Source: Cyanobacteria bacterium UBA8803 (lineage in GTDB: Bacteria; Cyanobacteriota; Cyanobacteriia; Cyanobacteriales; Coleofasciculaceae). From it: DNA of 5,917 bases. This document shows, piece by piece, positions 5,157 to 5,917 of this stretch. The position numbers were made by a program, and so were the translations under genes. The stretch is from contig DNXU01000385.1 in the NCBI GenBank assembly GCA_003505715.1, positions 699 to 6,615 of the forward strand. Reading direction: 5' to 3'. Numbering within the stretch: the stretch's first letter is position 1; the number at the start of each line of letters is the position of its first letter. The notes under the pieces were generated by a model. The model saw only the letters and a list, made by a program, of their open reading frames with translations, was not told where the DNA came from and did not search any database.

Positions 5157-5492
5157 ATGAAACTTACTTATCGCGGTATAAAGTACGACTACAATCCCCC
5201 CCAAGTTGAAACTGTTGAAACTGGATTCGTTGGCAAGTATCGGGGTTTAGACTGGCGATTTCGGAATTTGAAAAAGCCGCCAGTAATTCAGCCCCGTGTA
5301 AACCTCAAGTATCGGGGTGTTTATTATCAACTTCCTGGAATTGTAGCCAACAACAGCGTTGAGCAAGCACAAGCTCCCGCTTTCTCTACGGAAGATAAAG
5401 CCCGTTCCTTGATGCTGAACCGCCAGCGATCGCTCAAAAACCGTCAGCTCTCGATGTTGAATCGTTCTGCGGCGGAAGTTGGTCTGGTATAG
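5157..5492 (+). CDS. gifB: Glutamine synthetase inactivating factor, IF17-like (DUF4278 + IF7-like tail)
   Basis: The 111-residue basic protein has two parts. Residues 1-60 are DUF4278-like with three YRG motifs (5-7, 28-30, 52-54); LTYRGIKY and LKYRGVYY look like an internal repeat. Residues 80-109 match the glutamine synthetase inactivating factor IF7: KARSLMLNRQRSLKNRQLSM, then LNRSAAEVG. Arg 83, 96 and 103 align with IF7 Arg 8, 21 and 28, which contact glutamine synthetase. The protein should therefore bind and inhibit GlnA-type glutamine synthetase in the cytosol. Synechocystis IF17 is about 149 residues, so this version has a shorter N-terminal part or linker. The ATG at 5157 is chosen, not an upstream in-frame TTG at 4992, because it follows the riboswitch and GAGG and starts the typical MKLTYRG. 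Upstream NtcA and riboswitch sites imply nitrogen control. A HIP1 site lies at 5426-5433. Confidence 0.88.
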   Translation: MKLTYRGIKYDYNPPQVETVETGFVGKYRGLDWRFRNLKKPPVIQPRVNLKYRGVYYQLPGIVANNSVEQAQAPAFSTEDKARSLMLNRQRSLKNRQLSMLNRSAAEVGLV

Positions 5493-5525
5493 TGAAACCT
5501 GGCTTGTGAAGCCCCTGTTGCGTTT

Positions 5526-5558
5526 TAGTAGAGACGTTCCGCCGGAACGTCTCTACTA
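5526..5558. terminator. 15-bp perfect stem-loop after gifB
   Basis: TAGTAGAGACGTTCC (5526-5540) pairs perfectly with 5544-5558 around a 3-base GCC loop, 33 bases after the stop codon. The GTAGAGACGTTCC/GGAACGTCTCTAC palindrome is recalled as a frequent dispersed repeat in cyanobacteria. There is no T-run on the plus strand, while TTTT precedes it at 5523-5526. It may end the gifB transcript or be only a repeat. Confidence 0.5.
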
Positions 5559-5724
5559 GGTTAGGGGAGTTGTTGAAAAAGGGAGCCAGCAACCCGGATT
5601 CGTGATCAGGTGAAGTAAGAAATCCGCTAATTGGCGTAGAAGAATAGGAAATTTGGCGGAGGCGGTAACCCCCAGGTAGAGAAGAAAATTGAAATTAAGG
5701 ACAAATCAGAACCTGAATGGATTT
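5559..5724. other. Spacer without a recognisable gene, possibly part of an RNA
   Basis: All frames are interrupted. Short complementary pairs are visible, such as CGGATT with AATCCG (about 5597-5634) and GC-rich segments near 5657-5677. These hint at a structured RNA leading into the terminator-like element at 5725-5792. No known RNA family was recognised. Confidence 0.25.
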
Positions 5725-5792
5725 AGGGCTTGCGCTTTTTGAGGGACTAGCACGCTACCTAGAAAGCCATGCGTAAGCCCTCTCTCTTTTTT
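5725..5792 (+). terminator. Long-looped terminator-like stem with T6
   Basis: AGGGCTTGCGC (5725-5735) pairs with GCGTAAGCCCT (5771-5781) in an 11-bp helix with one G-U pair. The 35-base loop is followed by CTCTC and six T residues (5787-5792). The stem plus T-run suggests a transcript 3' end, perhaps of an unrecognised small RNA from the preceding spacer; a MITE-like inverted repeat is the alternative. Confidence 0.4.
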
Positions 5793-5803
5793 AACTACTT
5801 GGG

Positions 5804-5845
5804 GAAGGATGAAGGATGAAGGATGAAGGATGAGGGATGAGGGAT
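5804..5845. repeat. GAAGGAT/GAGGGAT heptamer tandem array
   Basis: Four perfect GAAGGAT units (5804-5831) are followed by two GAGGGAT units (5832-5845), then degenerate 8-mers of the AGATAAGT kind (about 5848-5870). The window ends in CCCTCAT-type units (about 5904-5917), which are complementary to the array. The arrangement mirrors the inverted arms at 2486-2605, but with another heptamer. Confidence 0.85.
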
Positions 5846-5917
5846 GAGCAGATAAGTAGATAAGCAGATGAATACTAATTCTTAAGTAAGTTCCCTCCTC
5901 ACTCCCTCATCCCTCAT

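Overview
The window comes from a cyanobacterium, most likely a filamentous or otherwise large-genome species. The evidence is: a glutamine-synthetase inactivating factor gene (a cyanobacterial invention) behind a glutamine riboswitch; a DUF4278 domain, which is essentially cyanobacterial; two copies of the HIP1 octamer GCGATCGC (2092-2099 and 5426-5433); and heptanucleotide tandem repeats (STRR type) between genes. Gene density is low, and the spacers are AT-rich and full of palindromes.

Layout from left to right: a small Ras-like/MglA-like GTPase (49-576, +); a spacer holding what looks like the decayed right end of an IS200/IS605-type element (about 611-730) and two tandem CCTAGG-centred palindromes, the second a good terminator (793-819); two tandem paralogues of 161 residues and about 74% identity with a V4R-like C-terminal half (1117-1602 and 1981-2466, +), each with its own leader; an inverted pair of heptamer repeat arrays (2486-2605) that separates the second paralogue from a convergent histidine/serine decarboxylase-type PLP enzyme (2597-3700, -) and supplies that gene's stop codon; about 650 bases with no recognisable gene; smpB (4357-4824, -); a divergent intergenic region with an operator-like palindrome; and a nitrogen-control module (4992-5492, +). 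The last 425 bases carry palindromes, a terminator-like structure and another heptamer array.

The best-supported regulatory unit is the nitrogen module. A promoter (TTGACT-N16-TAAAAA) has a perfect NtcA box (GTA-N8-TAC, 5013-5026) overlapping its -10 element. The transcript would begin with a glutamine riboswitch of the glnA/downstream-peptide type (5038-5118). Directly after it a 6-bp helix can mask the ribosome-binding site. The gene encodes an IF17-like protein (gifB): a DUF4278 N-terminal part with repeated YRG motifs, joined to an IF7-like glutamine-synthetase-binding tail that keeps the three key arginines. The inferred logic is repression by NtcA under nitrogen limitation and riboswitch-driven translation when glutamine is high, so that glutamine synthetase is inhibited only in nitrogen excess. 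This logic is known for gifB in Synechocystis. What may be new here is the compact 111-residue protein and the visible SD-masking helix.

No wholly undescribed multi-gene system is evident. The less understood items are the tandem V4R-like pair, the solo IS605-like end, the repeat-bounded decarboxylase and the structured region at 5560-5792.
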